From Necropsobacter massiliensis (lineage in GTDB: Bacteria; Pseudomonadota; Gammaproteobacteria; Enterobacterales; Pasteurellaceae), in contig NZ_LN776183.1 in the NCBI RefSeq assembly GCF_000827595.2, positions 434,001 through 498,000 of the forward strand: a stretch of DNA of 64,000 nt, in the 5' to 3' direction. Under the pieces are notes generated by a model. The model saw nothing but the letters and a program-made list of their open reading frames with translations. It was not told where the DNA came from and made no database searches. How positions within the stretch are numbered: the first letter of the stretch is position 1; each line of letters starts with the position of its first letter. Shown here piece by piece: positions 27,862 to 37,507 of this stretch. The translations under genes were made by a program, and so were the position numbers.

Positions 27862-29793
27862 CTATTCCTCTCCAAGCAATTTCAGTTCACGCCCGCGTAC
27901 TTGTTTTTTCAGAATGTCTAAGAATTCTTCCACGGTGAAGGTGCCGAGATCTTGACCTTTACGGGTACGCACTGCCACTTTGCTGGCTTCGATTTCTTTA
28001 TCGCCGCAAACCAGCATATAAGGCACGCGACGTAAGGTGTGCTCGCGAATTTTGAAACCGATTTTCTCGTTGCGCAGATCGGACTTCACGCGTAAACCGG
28101 CGTCAGAAAGGGTTTTCACTACTTTCTGCACATAATCCGCCTGACTGTCGGTGATGTTCATGACCACCGCTTGCACCGGCGCCAACCATGGCGGGAAGAA
28201 ACCGGCATATTCTTCGGTAATAATACCGATAAAGCGTTCGATTGAACCTAAAATCGCGCGGTGAATCATTACCGGGGTTCGGCGATCATTGTCTTCCGCC
28301 ACATATGAAGCGTTTAAACGTCCCGGTAAGGCGAAATCCAGCTGAATCGTACCGCACTGCCATTCACGATCCAAGCTGTCGCGCAAGGCAAATTCGATTT
28401 TCGGTCCGTAAAACGCGCCCTCGCCTTCCTGCACTTCATATTCAAGCCCGTTGTGTCGTAATGCGTTGGCAAGCCCTTCTTCAGCGCGATCCCACATGTC
28501 ATCGGCACCGATGCGTTTTTCCGGGCGAGTAGACAGCTTCACTTCAATTGCGGTGAAACCGAACGTACTGTAAATATCATACACCATGCGGATACAGCTG
28601 GTGACTTCCGATTCAATTTGTTCTTCAGTACAGAAAATATGCGCATCGTCTTGGGTGAAACCGCGCACACGCATTAACCCGTGCAGCGAGCCGGACGGTT
28701 CGTTGCGGTGGCAGGAACCGAATTCCGCCATACGGATCGGCAAATCGCGGTAAGATTTCAGCCCCTGATTGAAGATCTGCACGTGCCCCGGACAGTTCAT
28801 CGGTTTAATCGCATATTCGCGGTTTTCCGACTGTGTGGTGAACATCAAATCGCCGTAATTTTGCCAGTGACCGGTTTTTTCCCACAGCACACGATCCATC
28901 ATAAACGGCCCTTTCACTTCCTGATAATCGTATTCTTTCAGTTTAGTACGAACAAAGGTTTCCAGTTCACGGAAAATAGTCCAGCCGTCGTTATGCCAGA
29001 ACACCATGCCCGGCGCTTCTTCCTGCATGTGGTATAGGTCTAATGCTTTGCCGATTTTACGGTGATCGCGTTTCGCCGCTTCTTCCAACCGATGCAGATA
29101 ATCCGCCAATTGTTTTTTATCCGCCCATGCGGTGCCGTAGATACGCTGTAACATTTTATTTTTGCTGTCGCCGCGCCAGTATGCACCTGCCACTTTTTGT
29201 AATTTAAAATGATGACAGAAACGCATATTCGGCACATGCGGACCGCGACACATATCGATATATTCTTCATGATGATATAACGCGGGATGCTCGGTTTTAG
29301 CAATGTTTTCATCTAAAATCGCTATTTTGTACGGCTCGTTACGCGCCTTAAAGGTGTCGTAGGCTTGCTGCCAGCTAACGCGTTGTTTCACCACGTCGTA
29401 ATTCGTTTTCGCCAGCGCCAGCATGCGTTGTTCCAGTTTATCCAAATCTTCCTGCGTTAACGCGCGATCCAAATCCACGTCGTAATAAAAACCGTTATCA
29501 ATGGTCGGACCGATAGCCATTTTAACATCCGGGAAAAGCTGTTTGATTGCATGACCGAGCAGGTGTGCACAGGAGTGACGGATAATTTCCAGACCGTCTT
29601 CATCTTTTGCTGTAATAATTTCAAGGCTGGCATCCTGCTCAATTATATCGCAGGCATCATGACGTACACCGTTCACCCGTCCCGCAATGGTTGCTTTGGC
29701 AAGACCTGCGCCGATATTTTGTGCAACTTCCAAGACGGAAACGGGATGGTCGAACTGACGTTGCGAACCGTCAGGTAAAGTAATAATAGGCAT
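27862..29793 (-). CDS. thrS: threonyl-tRNA synthetase
   Basis: Class II synthetase charging tRNA-Thr and editing Ser-tRNA-Thr. 643 residues (E. coli 642). Domains: TGS (1-60), editing domain with [13 protein letters not shown] near 73, catalytic core with CRGPHVPNM, motif 2 [15 protein letters not shown], zinc ligands Cys/His/His, and a C-terminal anticodon-binding domain. AAGGA precedes the ATG. The leader carries a tRNA-Thr anticodon-like hairpin. infC normally follows directly; here ald and a symporter intervene. Confidence 0.98.
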   Translation of the reverse strand: MPIITLPDGSQRQFDHPVSVLEVAQNIGAGLAKATIAGRVNGVRHDACDIIEQDASLEIITAKDEDGLEIIRHSCAHLLGHAIKQLFPDVKMAIGPTIDNGFYYDVDLDRALTQEDLDKLEQRMLALAKTNYDVVKQRVSWQQAYDTFKARNEPYKIAILDENIAKTEHPALYHHEEYIDMCRGPHVPNMRFCHHFKLQKVAGAYWRGDSKNKMLQRIYGTAWADKKQLADYLHRLEEAAKRDHRKIGKALDLYHMQEEAPGMVFWHNDGWTIFRELETFVRTKLKEYDYQEVKGPFMMDRVLWEKTGHWQNYGDLMFTTQSENREYAIKPMNCPGHVQIFNQGLKSYRDLPIRMAEFGSCHRNEPSGSLHGLMRVRGFTQDDAHIFCTEEQIESEVTSCIRMVYDIYSTFGFTAIEVKLSTRPEKRIGADDMWDRAEEGLANALRHNGLEYEVQEGEGAFYGPKIEFALRDSLDREWQCGTIQLDFALPGRLNASYVAEDNDRRTPVMIHRAILGSIERFIGIITEEYAGFFPPWLAPVQAVVMNITDSQADYVQKVVKTLSDAGLRVKSDLRNEKIGFKIREHTLRRVPYMLVCGDKEIEASKVAVRTRKGQDLGTFTVEEFLDILKKQVRGRELKLLGEE

Positions 29794-29812
29794 GTTAAAT
29801 CCTTATACAGTG

Positions 29813-29833
29813 GTAACCCATACGAAAGGTTAC
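29813..29833 (-). promoter_or_regulatory. thrS translational operator mimicking the tRNA-Thr anticodon arm
   Basis: On the minus strand GTAACC and GGTTAC pair, with a U-G closing pair above, leaving the 7-base loop UUCGUAU. Position by position this is an anticodon loop 32-38 with anticodon CGU (Thr). It ends 19 nt before the thrS ATG, just upstream of the Shine-Dalgarno. In E. coli ThrS binds such a hairpin and represses its own translation. Confidence 0.75.
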
Positions 29834-29857
29834 ATGTTCAATAGTGAGAAATAAAAT

Positions 29858-29876
29858 AAGGGATTACAAATCCCTT
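29858..29876 (-). terminator. hairpin in the grxB-thrS gap
   Basis: AAGGGATT and AATCCCTT around a 3-base loop; on the minus strand followed by ATTTTATTT. Either grxB terminator or part of the thrS leader (attenuator). Confidence 0.6.
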
Positions 29877-29897
29877 GAGTCTGAGTGGCGCTCGCGC

Positions 29898-29939
29898 CGC
29901 ACTTTTATTCGTACCCACAATGTACAATAAAAGTGCGGT
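29898..29939 (-). terminator. grxB-end hairpin with uptake sequences facing inward
   Basis: CCGCACTTTTATT-GTAC pairs with GTACAATAAAAGTGCGG (one bulge). This is an extended stem of about 17 bp in which the two uptake-sequence cores have the opposite order from the other pairs. No long T-run follows. Confidence 0.55.
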
Positions 29940-29977
29940 GCATTTTAGCACGATTTCGAGCAACTAAAAAGGCGTTA

Positions 29978-30625
29978 TTACAGCGCACGATCCGTATAAA
30001 GCGCTACGTTGCTTAATGTCGCCATACGTTCAGTATAAGCCTGCACCTTATCAGGAAAAACCAACTCTTTCACACAGGTTAAATTACGCAACATTGGAAA
30101 CAGCAAAATATCTTCCAGCGACAATTCACCGCCGACGGCATGTTCACTGAGGATCAGCGCATTCAGTTCGGCTAAATCGGCGTTCAGTCGCGCAATATAC
30201 TGTGCGCTTTGTGCCAGGTTTTCAGCAAAATCGCCGATACTTTCGGTTTTCTTGCCGATAAAATACTGGCGCGCACTTGCTGTTGCATACTCCGCCAGCC
30301 CCAACTGCACAAAGCGCGGCAACAGCAAATGATTATAATATTCGCCGACTTTTTTGATCCAGTCTGCCAGCGACGCGCGCACTTGTTCCGTTAATAAAGG
30401 CTTGCCGTAATGAGTATCGACATAACGTACGATATCCAGACTTTCCGGCATCGCGCTACCGTCTTCTTTCTGTAAAATCGGTACCATTTTTTGCCCCACC
30501 AGTTTCACCGGCGTGGCTTCATCATCGTTTAATAGCACAACGGTTTCCACCGCAATATTTTTCAGACCGAAAATCATGCGGGCACGCACACAAAACGGGC
30601 AATGATCATAAATATACAATTTCAT
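29978..30625 (-). CDS. grxB: glutaredoxin 2
   Basis: GST-like monothiol/dithiol glutaredoxin; reduces disulfides and mixed disulfides with glutathione. 215 residues from the ATG at 30625: active site CPFC at residues 9-12 (CPYC in E. coli), ARMIFGLKNI, VGQKMVPILQK, ESLDIVRYVD, then the helical GST-type C-terminal domain. A GTG three codons upstream overlaps the GGAG site, so the ATG is preferred. Monocistronic. Confidence 0.94.
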   Translation of the reverse strand: MKLYIYDHCPFCVRARMIFGLKNIAVETVVLLNDDEATPVKLVGQKMVPILQKEDGSAMPESLDIVRYVDTHYGKPLLTEQVRASLADWIKKVGEYYNHLLLPRFVQLGLAEYATASARQYFIGKKTESIGDFAENLAQSAQYIARLNADLAELNALILSEHAVGGELSLEDILLFPMLRNLTCVKELVFPDKVQAYTERMATLSNVALYTDRAL

Positions 30626-30791
30626 AGTTTTCACTCCGATTAATTAAATCGCCGTGCTAATGTACCGCACTTTTCAACGCGGTATCAAGGAATTGGGGAA
30701 GATTTATAAAAACTTGACTTCAATCACAGAATATTCGGACAATTCCCTTTATTATCAAAGCGAACCAATGTGATGAGCAAAGGAGGACGCT

Positions 30792-31655
30792 ATGTGGAAA
30801 TCGGTATCTCAAGTGCTGGCTGATCAATTCGGCGCGTACTATTCCATTAAAGAAAAAGCCAAAGTGCACAGTGGCGAAATGCACGAGGCTTGGGTGATTG
30901 ATGATGGCATTCAACCGGTTTTTGTCAAAGTAAACGAAAAATCGTACCGTTCCATGTTCCGCGCCGAAGCGGATCAGCTGACTTTGCTGGCAAAAACCAA
31001 TACGATTCAGGTTCCTCAGGTTTACGGCATGGGCTGCTCGCAAGGGCATAGTTTTTTGTTGCTGGAAGCCTTACGGCTCAGCCCACCTAGCGCACCGGCA
31101 ATGGCTGAGTTCGGTATACAACTGGCGCACCTTCATCGCAACAGTAAAAGCGAACATTACGGGCTGGATTTCGACACATGGCTGGGACCGGTGTATCAGC
31201 CGAACGCGTGGAAGGATAACTGGGCGAAATTTTTCAGCGAGCAGCGGATCGGCTGGCAACTGCAAATCTGTAAAGAGAAAAATCTGGATTTCGGTGATAT
31301 TGCACAAATTGTCCGCACCGTGGCGGAACGGTTGGCAAAACATCACCCGCAACCGTCACTGTTACACGGTAACTTGTGGATTGAAAACTGCGCGCAGGCA
31401 GACCGACACATTGTCACTTATGATCCCGCCTGCTATTGGGGCGACCGGGAATGTGACATTGCCTTTACCGAGTTGTTCCAGCCGTTCAGTGCGGAATTCT
31501 ATCAAAATTATTACCGCACTTATGCGCCGGAAGCGGGCTATCAGGAACGCAAAGCACTGTATCAACTCTACTACCTGCTTAATTTCAGCCACCGTTTTCA
31601 CGGCAATTATATTGAGCTGACCAGAAAATTCATTCATCAACTATTAGGAGAATAG
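30792..31655 (+). CDS. yniA: fructosamine/ketosamine-3-kinase family protein (YniA)
   Basis: Aminoglycoside-phosphotransferase-like kinase fold; the family phosphorylates ketosamines (glycated amines, ribulosamine or erythrulosamine) as protein or metabolite repair. 287 residues. Seen: VFVKVNEKSYRSMFRAEAD (ATP lysine region), LLHGNLWIENC with catalytic LHGN(L)W, and YDPACYWGDRECDIA as the metal-binding segment. AAGGAGG precedes the ATG. Stop is directly followed by the phosphatase gene; the same pair exists in E. coli (yniA-yniC). Confidence 0.88.
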   Translation: MWKSVSQVLADQFGAYYSIKEKAKVHSGEMHEAWVIDDGIQPVFVKVNEKSYRSMFRAEADQLTLLAKTNTIQVPQVYGMGCSQGHSFLLLEALRLSPPSAPAMAEFGIQLAHLHRNSKSEHYGLDFDTWLGPVYQPNAWKDNWAKFFSEQRIGWQLQICKEKNLDFGDIAQIVRTVAERLAKHHPQPSLLHGNLWIENCAQADRHIVTYDPACYWGDRECDIAFTELFQPFSAEFYQNYYRTYAPEAGYQERKALYQLYYLLNFSHRFHGNYIELTRKFIHQLLGE

Positions 31656-32318
31656 ATGACTGTTAACGCGATAATTTTTGATATGGACGGAGTGTTAATT
31701 GACTCCGAACCCTTATGGAAACAAGCGGGCGTTGAGATCTTCAACGCTTTTGATCTGCCCGCCACATGGGCAGATATGGTTGCGCTGACCGGTTTGCCGT
31801 CGCGCGGGATCGTGGATAAAATCTATCAAAAATACCATAAAGCGCCACTGCCAGCGGAGGAAATGGCAAGCCGTTTAAATGAGCATGCCATTGCCCTGAT
31901 TTTAGACCAAAAGCCATTGATGAAAGGAGTAAAAGAAACGTTAGAAAAACTGACCGCCCTAGGTTATCGGCTGGCGGTGGCTTCCGCCTCGCCACGCAAA
32001 CTGCTGGAGGAAATCACCCAGCGCTGCGACATCGCACAGTATTTTGACTATCTCTCCTCCGCCACCGAGCTTGCTTATAACAAACCGCACCCGCAGGTTT
32101 ATCTGCATGCAGCAGATATGCTAAATAGCGCGCCTTGCAATTGTCTCGGCATTGAAGATTCTGTAGTTGGCATGACCGCGGTGAAAGCTGCATCGATGAA
32201 ATGTATTGTGATCCCCGATCAATCAATGAAAACCGATCCGCGCTGGTCGCTGGCGGATGCGCAGCTCAATGCGCTGTCCGATATCAATCGACAATTAATT
32301 GAAAAACTGGGCGATTAA
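31656..32318 (+). CDS. hxpB: HAD-superfamily hexose-phosphate phosphatase (YniC/HxpB type)
   Basis: Beta-phosphoglucomutase-like HAD hydrolase; E. coli YniC dephosphorylates 2-deoxyglucose 6-phosphate and other sugar phosphates. 220 residues. Motif I FDMDGVLIDSEP near residues 8-19, motif II ASASP near 110, motif III/IV with KPHPQVYL and GIEDSVVGM. GGAG is inside the end of yniA, one base before this ATG region, so the two are coupled. Terminator follows. Confidence 0.9.
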   Translation: MTVNAIIFDMDGVLIDSEPLWKQAGVEIFNAFDLPATWADMVALTGLPSRGIVDKIYQKYHKAPLPAEEMASRLNEHAIALILDQKPLMKGVKETLEKLTALGYRLAVASASPRKLLEEITQRCDIAQYFDYLSSATELAYNKPHPQVYLHAADMLNSAPCNCLGIEDSVVGMTAVKAASMKCIVIPDQSMKTDPRWSLADAQLNALSDINRQLIEKLGD

Positions 32319-32363
32319 GCTAACAGTACCCTATCAAAGAGCATCGTATTGTCTTTTAATCCC

Positions 32364-32396
32364 GCCGGGGAAACTTATCCGCCCCGGCTTATTTTT
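32364..32396 (+). terminator. yniA-yniC terminator
   Basis: GCCGGGG and CCCCGGC around an 11-base loop, then TTATTTTT, between the convergent phosphatase and thiE genes. Confidence 0.8.
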
Positions 32397-32401
32397 GTCT
32401 G

Positions 32402-33070
32402 TTAATCAACTGCATGGCGTAAAGCGTTTACTGCGGCAGGCACATCTTGGGCGCGTGTAATCGCCGAGATCACTGCAATACCGTCGGCACCGAAGGCTCT
32501 CAGTTGTGTCGCGCTGTCCCGCGTGATTCCGCCAATCGCCACTAAAGGTTTGTTGATATTTTGCTGTCTTAATTGGGCAATAAATGACATGCCGACCGCT
32601 GGTTTCTGATCAGCTTTCGATTGAGTCGGAAAAATCGGACCGATACCAAAATAATCAATCTCTTTAAGATGATTATTTGCCTGTGCTTGTTCCATAGTAT
32701 TAACAGATAATCCGACAATTAAAGTGCGGTCAGTTTTTGCGCGAATTTGCGCCGCCCGCATGTCCGACTGTCCGACATGAATGCCGTCCGCCTCAATAGC
32801 CAATGCCAGCCCGACATCATCGTTGACAATAAAAGGGACAGCGTAACGGCGGCATAAATCACGGCACTGTACCGCCAATTGCTGCTGTGCTATAGGATCG
32901 TTTTCCAGCGAGCCCGCCCCTTTGTCTCTGAACTGAAAGCAAGTAATACCGTGTTCCAGCGCCTGCTGCAAAATGCGTAATAAATGCGCTGTAGGATCGC
33001 CGCTCAAATGACGGCAATCCTGACTGCCGGCGACAAAATATAAGCGAAGCATCGTTGTTATATCAAACAT
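32402..33070 (-). CDS. thiE: thiamine-phosphate synthase
   Basis: Joins HMP-PP and thiazole phosphate to thiamine phosphate. 222 residues. TIM-barrel family motifs: CFQFRDKG, FIVNDDVGLALAIEADGIHVGQSD (quoted in part as NDDV and GIHVGQSD), GIGPIFPT(Q)SK, VAIGGIT. Three ATGs occur in a row; the third (33070) has AAGGA at 6 nt, so it is chosen. It is the only gene behind a TPP riboswitch, about 105 nt downstream of it; thiM and thiD are not adjacent. Confidence 0.94.
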   Translation of the reverse strand: MFDITTMLRLYFVAGSQDCRHLSGDPTAHLLRILQQALEHGITCFQFRDKGAGSLENDPIAQQQLAVQCRDLCRRYAVPFIVNDDVGLALAIEADGIHVGQSDMRAAQIRAKTDRTLIVGLSVNTMEQAQANNHLKEIDYFGIGPIFPTQSKADQKPAVGMSFIAQLRQQNINKPLVAIGGITRDSATQLRAFGADGIAVISAITRAQDVPAAVNALRHAVD

Positions 33071-33173
33071 CATCATTCCTTATTAAGTGAGTTAACAGGT
33101 TATCAGAAACAGCAAGCTGAATGCGGGAAAAAATGACACAGAATAAAACGGCGGACAAATGGATTGAGCATAA

Positions 33174-33255
33174 TTAGTTTCCTACGTCAGTATTAGCTGG
33201 ATCAGGTTCACGGGTGTTATCTCAGCCTCCCATCACGGAAGCACCCCGACTAACG
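33174..33255 (-). ncRNA. TPP (thiamine) riboswitch upstream of thiE
   Basis: Minus-strand RNA shows GGGGUGCUU, GGCUGAGAUAACACCC, GUGAACCUGAUCCAG, CUAAUACUGACGUAGGAAA: all the conserved THI-box elements in order. TTAGT and ACTAA close stem P1. Downstream, about 100 nt separate it from the thiE ribosome-binding site; no obvious terminator was found, so the mode of control is open. Confidence 0.95.
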
Positions 33256-33314
33256 GTTATGGAGTGTATATGAAGTCTAAATAAAAGGCAAAGTATTTAT
33301 TCCTCGCACAAAAA

Positions 33315-33338
33315 AGCCATCCGTCACAACGAATGGCT
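33315..33338 (-). terminator. terminator of the lipoprotein gene
   Basis: AGCCAT and ATGGCT with further pairing around ACAA form a hairpin; T6 follows on the minus strand, 27 bp after the lipoprotein stop and before the TPP riboswitch. Confidence 0.8.
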
Positions 33339-33364
33339 GTTGAATGATGCAAATACGCTACCGA

Positions 33365-33832
33365 TTATTTTTTCTCACCGTATTTTTCAGCAAGCTGCGC
33401 CTGTAATTGTTGCAATTCATTGGTTGCTTGCACCGCATGCTGGGTTTTATCTTGTAACGCTTTAACGCCTTCTTCAGTCGGATTTTTCATCAGCGCAATA
33501 CTGTCTTTCATTAAATCACTTGATAATGCCAGCGTAGATTTCATTTTTTCTTTCAGCGGTTTGATTTCAGGGCTTTGAATATCAAGCGCATTCAGGCTTT
33601 TTTCAATTTCGCTGATTTTCGCATTCAACTCACTGACCGCCTGCTCAATTTGCTGCGGATCTTGAGTAGCGACTTTTTTCTGGAATTCCGCCTGGAAAGT
33701 CGCCTGCGCCTGTTGGTTCGCTGCGCCCCAATCAGTCAGTTTTTTAAAATCTGCCGCCGGATCCGCTTTATTACAAGCTGCTACGAACAGAGCGAAGACA
33801 ATTGTCGCTCCGATTTTCAATAGGTTATTCAT
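33365..33832 (-). CDS. small helical lipoprotein, unknown function
   Basis: 155 residues. Lipoprotein signal peptide with lipobox VAAC (Cys20), then an almost wholly helical, Gln/Lys/Glu-rich body predicted to form coiled coils (QQIEQAVSELNAKISEIEKSL). The residue after Cys is Asn, so outer-membrane sorting is expected. No family is recognised with confidence; similar short lipoproteins occur in Pasteurellaceae. It stands alone between rnd and the TPP riboswitch. Confidence 0.7.
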   Translation of the reverse strand: MNNLLKIGATIVFALFVAACNKADPAADFKKLTDWGAANQQAQATFQAEFQKKVATQDPQQIEQAVSELNAKISEIEKSLNALDIQSPEIKPLKEKMKSTLALSSDLMKDSIALMKNPTEEGVKALQDKTQHAVQATNELQQLQAQLAEKYGEKK

Positions 33833-33927
33833 TGTACTATCCTTAACTGTGTTAGTGAAAATCTCACATAGAAAATATATGAGTGTTCAATTTTACTCTG
33901 TGGCGAACAAACTTGCCAATCTATAAA

Positions 33928-35052
33928 TTAAAAGTTTTGTAAAGATGCCAGCAGCGGCAATCCGAATTCGCGGCGCCAGCCGCATAATAACTCAGGCGGC
34001 GACGCTTCGTCGCGGTCTTGTAACCAGCACCAGCGCATTAATTCTTCCAACGTTTTTTTACCGGCAATGACCTCGACAGGCAAATCCGTCGGCGCAATGC
34101 GTTTTAATTCAGTCTGTAACATTTTCAAGGCGCCGCGATAACGTGGATCATCGGCAAGGCGTTCAATGCGCGGTGGGAAATCCCGCTCATCGATGCGTTT
34201 AACCTGATCGATAAGCTGTAATATCTTTTTACCGTGAATGCGAACTTCGGAGGCGGAAAAGCCCATTTCCAACAGCGTCGACGTATGCTTGGGATGATGT
34301 TTGGCCGCCAGCCATAAATGCTCGCTTTTTACGACAAAATTCAAAGCCAGATCCCGTTTCATAGCCTCCTGATAACGCCACTTCGCCAGCAGTTTCAAGC
34401 GCATGAGTTCAAGCCTGTCCAACCGCCAAGCATTAGCAATATTCAAATACGCCTTTTCGCTGTCTTTATCTTTTTCCCGTTTTACAAGCAGCGATTCGCA
34501 GTCATTTTCCACCGCACTTTGCCAACGGGTTTGCGCCAGCTGGGATAACATTTGCCGAAATAACGGCAACAAATACCATACATCCGCTGCCGCATATCGT
34601 AGTTGAACTGGTGATAACGGGCGCGCCAACCAATCGGTACGCGATGCGCCTTTATCGATGTCCAGCTGAAAATAATGCTTAATCAGTGCAGCAAAACCGA
34701 CGGAATGACCGAAATTTAAAAAACTCGCCATTACTTGCGTGTCCAGCATCGGGCGGGGCAATTGGTTAAAATAATGCTGAAAAACCTCCAGATCCTCACT
34801 GCTGGCATGCAGTACTTTACACAGATTCCGATCCGCCAGTAACGCCACAAAAGGCGAAAAATCATCAATCTGATTAGGATCAATTAAACTGACTTGCTCG
34901 CCGTCATATAACTGAATCAGCCCCAAGTGCGGATAAAACGTGCGGGTACGCACAAATTCGGTATCCAGCGCTACCGCAGTTTGCAAACGCGCCTGTTGGC
35001 AAACTTCAGCTAATGCCTGATTGTCGGTAATCAGCCTAAAGTGCGGTGTCAT
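33928..35052 (-). CDS. rnd: ribonuclease D
   Basis: 3'-5' exoribonuclease of the DEDD family, trims tRNA precursors. 374 residues (E. coli 375). Exo I DTEFVRTRT, Exo II LHASSEDLEVF, Exo III YAAADVWYLLPLF, followed by an HRDC domain. A start nine codons upstream is possible but has no site; the ATG at 35052 matches the family start. Part of the yoaA-tsaB-slp-fadD-rnd series, the same order as in E. coli. Confidence 0.95.
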   Translation of the reverse strand: MTPHFRLITDNQALAEVCQQARLQTAVALDTEFVRTRTFYPHLGLIQLYDGEQVSLIDPNQIDDFSPFVALLADRNLCKVLHASSEDLEVFQHYFNQLPRPMLDTQVMASFLNFGHSVGFAALIKHYFQLDIDKGASRTDWLARPLSPVQLRYAAADVWYLLPLFRQMLSQLAQTRWQSAVENDCESLLVKREKDKDSEKAYLNIANAWRLDRLELMRLKLLAKWRYQEAMKRDLALNFVVKSEHLWLAAKHHPKHTSTLLEMGFSASEVRIHGKKILQLIDQVKRIDERDFPPRIERLADDPRYRGALKMLQTELKRIAPTDLPVEVIAGKKTLEELMRWCWLQDRDEASPPELLCGWRREFGLPLLASLQNF

Positions 35053-35122
35053 TTGAATTTCTTTTATTGCTATGGACATATATTATAAACCGAGAAACGC
35101 CCGTAAAATCACGGGCAAAAAT

Positions 35123-35142
35123 GATGGGCATTGAAGCCCATC
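35123..35142 (-). terminator. fadD terminator
   Basis: GATGGGC and GCCCATC around a 6-base loop, followed on the minus strand by ATTTTTG. A second GCCCGT/ACGGGC hairpin comes right after it. Confidence 0.8.
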
Positions 35143-35153
35143 CCATTATTAAA

Positions 35154-36842
35154 CTATTGTGCCGCCCGCTTTGCTATCTCTTCTTCGCGCAGCACTCGGC
35201 GTAAAATCTTGCCGACGTTTGTCTTCGGCAGTTCATCGCGAAATTCAATATCTTTCGGCACTTTATAACGGGTTAAATGACGACGGCAATGTTGGCGCAA
35301 TTCGTCGCGCGTCAGGCTATCGTCTTTTTTCACTACGAAGATCTTGATAGTTTCGCCGGAAACTTCATGCGGGATGCCGATCGCCACCACTTCGGCGACT
35401 TTATAATTTAACATCACCACATCTTCAATCTCATTCGGATACACATTAAAGCCGGATACGATAATCATATCTTTTTTACGATCCACAATCCGCAGGCTAT
35501 AACTTTTGTCCATAATCACAATATCACCGGTCGCCATCCAGCCGTCTTTCAGCACTTCTGCCGTCGCCTCCGGTCGCTGCCAATATCCCTGCATCACCTG
35601 TTCACCTTTCACCCACAGCTCGCCCGGTTCTCCCAACTCAGCCTGCGTGCCGTCTTCTTTGACGATCCGAATGTCGGTATTCGGTACCGGTACGCCAATC
35701 GTGCCGTTATGCTTAACCACGTTGATCGGGCAGGCGGCAATTAGCGGTGAACATTCCGTCATGCCGTAGCCTTCGATAATATTGCAGCCGGTCGTGTCAT
35801 GCCAGCGAATCGCCACCGATTGTTGAATTGCCATGCCGCCGCCGACAGAAAGTTTCAGTGCGGAAAAATCTACCTCTTTGAAATTCTCATTATTCAGTAA
35901 GGCATTAAATAATGTATTTACGCCGGTAATCGCAACAAAACGGTGCTTTCTCAATTCTTTCACAAACCCGTCGATATCGCGCGGATTGGTAATCAGTACC
36001 GCCGTCACACCCAATTCGATAAACAGTAAACAATTGACGGTTAACGCAAACACATGATACAGCGGCAGTGCGAGAATGGCTTTGCGCTCACGGGTATGAT
36101 CGCCGACAAACGGATAAGCTATCCATTTCGCCTGAAACACATTGGTAATGATATTGCCGTGCGACAACATCGCGCCTTTGGCAACTCCAGTGGTTCCGCC
36201 AGTATATTGCAAGAACGCCAGCGTATCACGCTCCAGATGCGGTCGTACATACTGGCGATGTTTGCCGACAGCCAACACTTCGCGAAAGGTCACGGCATGT
36301 GGCAGTTTATATTTCGGCACCAGCTTTTTAACATACTTCACCACAAAATTGACTAACGTCCGTTTTCCGAACGAAAGCTGATCGCCCATGCGGGTTAGAA
36401 TCACATGCTTAACATTGGTGTTAAACACTACTTCTTCCAACGTAGAGGCAAAATTGGAAACCACTACAATCGCTTTGGCGCCGCTGTCTTGCAGCTGATG
36501 TTCCAGCTCGCGCGGGGTGTAAAGCGGATTCACATTCACCACCACCAGCCCGGCACGCAAAATACCGAATAGCGCGATCGGATACTGCAATAGATTCGGC
36601 ATCATCAACGCGACTCGCTCGCCGCGTTTAAGTTTCAACTCATTTTGCAGATAAGCGGCAAATGCACGACTGCGCTCTTCCAGCTTACGAAAGGTTAATA
36701 TTTGTCCCATATTGATGTAAGCGGCGCGATCCGGATGTTCCCTAATTGCCTTATCAAACATATCCAGAATATTTTCATAGACGGAAGTGTTCAATTCAAA
36801 CTCGCTTCCTTCCGGGTAATTTCTAAACCAAGGTTTTTCCAT
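35154..36842 (-). CDS. fadD: long-chain fatty acyl-CoA synthetase
   Basis: Activates fatty acids to acyl-CoA with ATP at the inner face of the membrane. 562 residues (E. coli 561). AMP-binding motif [16 protein letters not shown] near 215, GYGMTECSP near 360, TGD and the FACS signature region GWMATGDIV, and the C-terminal lysine near [19 protein letters not shown] precedes the ATG. 56 bp after slp on the same strand. In organisms lacking full beta-oxidation it mainly serves lipid recycling; no other fad genes are in the window. Confidence 0.96.
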   Translation of the reverse strand: MEKPWFRNYPEGSEFELNTSVYENILDMFDKAIREHPDRAAYINMGQILTFRKLEERSRAFAAYLQNELKLKRGERVALMMPNLLQYPIALFGILRAGLVVVNVNPLYTPRELEHQLQDSGAKAIVVVSNFASTLEEVVFNTNVKHVILTRMGDQLSFGKRTLVNFVVKYVKKLVPKYKLPHAVTFREVLAVGKHRQYVRPHLERDTLAFLQYTGGTTGVAKGAMLSHGNIITNVFQAKWIAYPFVGDHTRERKAILALPLYHVFALTVNCLLFIELGVTAVLITNPRDIDGFVKELRKHRFVAITGVNTLFNALLNNENFKEVDFSALKLSVGGGMAIQQSVAIRWHDTTGCNIIEGYGMTECSPLIAACPINVVKHNGTIGVPVPNTDIRIVKEDGTQAELGEPGELWVKGEQVMQGYWQRPEATAEVLKDGWMATGDIVIMDKSYSLRIVDRKKDMIIVSGFNVYPNEIEDVVMLNYKVAEVVAIGIPHEVSGETIKIFVVKKDDSLTRDELRQHCRRHLTRYKVPKDIEFRDELPKTNVGKILRRVLREEEIAKRAAQ

Positions 36843-36898
36843 TTGTTATCCTTATTGTTGTCGGAAAATTGCGACGGATTTTAGCATGTTAGGCGGTT

Positions 36899-37456
36899 TT
36901 AATACAAACTATAGCGCAATCGCGGTTCAGGATGCCAAAAAGAACCACCGAATCCCCAACGGGGACGGGCAAAGCCCCAATAACCGCCCCAATAATAATC
37001 ATCGGGATCGTAATAATATTCGCGCGTCAGCGTCCAGCGCCGATAGTGATCCACCGCAACCACCGGGTATTGATAGGACGCATCGTCTATTTTCCCGCTT
37101 TCCGGCGCAAGCAGTCGCCCCGCCACCGTAATATATTGTTCTTTCAGGCTTTCCGGATCGACAAAACCTTCAATGTAGGCGATAAATCGCCCGTCGGTGG
37201 CACTGTCTGGCAACGGTTTCGCCGAATATTCGGAGACTGGCAGGCTGAGAATTTCCAATTTGGTTTGATTTTTCAATGCCGTTGCCGTCAATACTTTGCC
37301 GCCTAAGCGAACCCGTTTACATTGACAACTGTAATCATCTGCCTGAATTTGCTGTATATTGCGAATGCCGAACTGTTCGCGCTCCAACCCTTTCGGGGCG
37401 GATACACAGGCTGCCAGCATCAACACAAGTAAAGGAAATAAACTATAGTTTTTCAT
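36899..37456 (-). CDS. slp: Slp-family outer membrane lipoprotein
   Basis: 185 residues. Lipobox LAAC with Cys17 followed by Val, predicted outer membrane. Slp-family body (VRLGGKVL, FIAYIEGFVDP, LKEQYITVAGRL, YPVVAVDHYRRW). E. coli Slp is starvation- and acid-induced. The C-terminal 40 residues are unusually rich in Tyr, Trp and Gly (YYYDPDDYYWGGYWGF). AAGGAG lies before the ATG at 37456; an upstream ATG has no site. Lies between tsaB and fadD as yeaY does in E. coli. Confidence 0.88.
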   Translation of the reverse strand: MKNYSLFPLLVLMLAACVSAPKGLEREQFGIRNIQQIQADDYSCQCKRVRLGGKVLTATALKNQTKLEILSLPVSEYSAKPLPDSATDGRFIAYIEGFVDPESLKEQYITVAGRLLAPESGKIDDASYQYPVVAVDHYRRWTLTREYYYDPDDYYWGGYWGFARPRWGFGGSFWHPEPRLRYSLY

Positions 37457-37507
37457 CTTTGTCTCCTTATGTACGCTCACTCAATGATTTACGGCGGGCC
37501 TCGTCGA

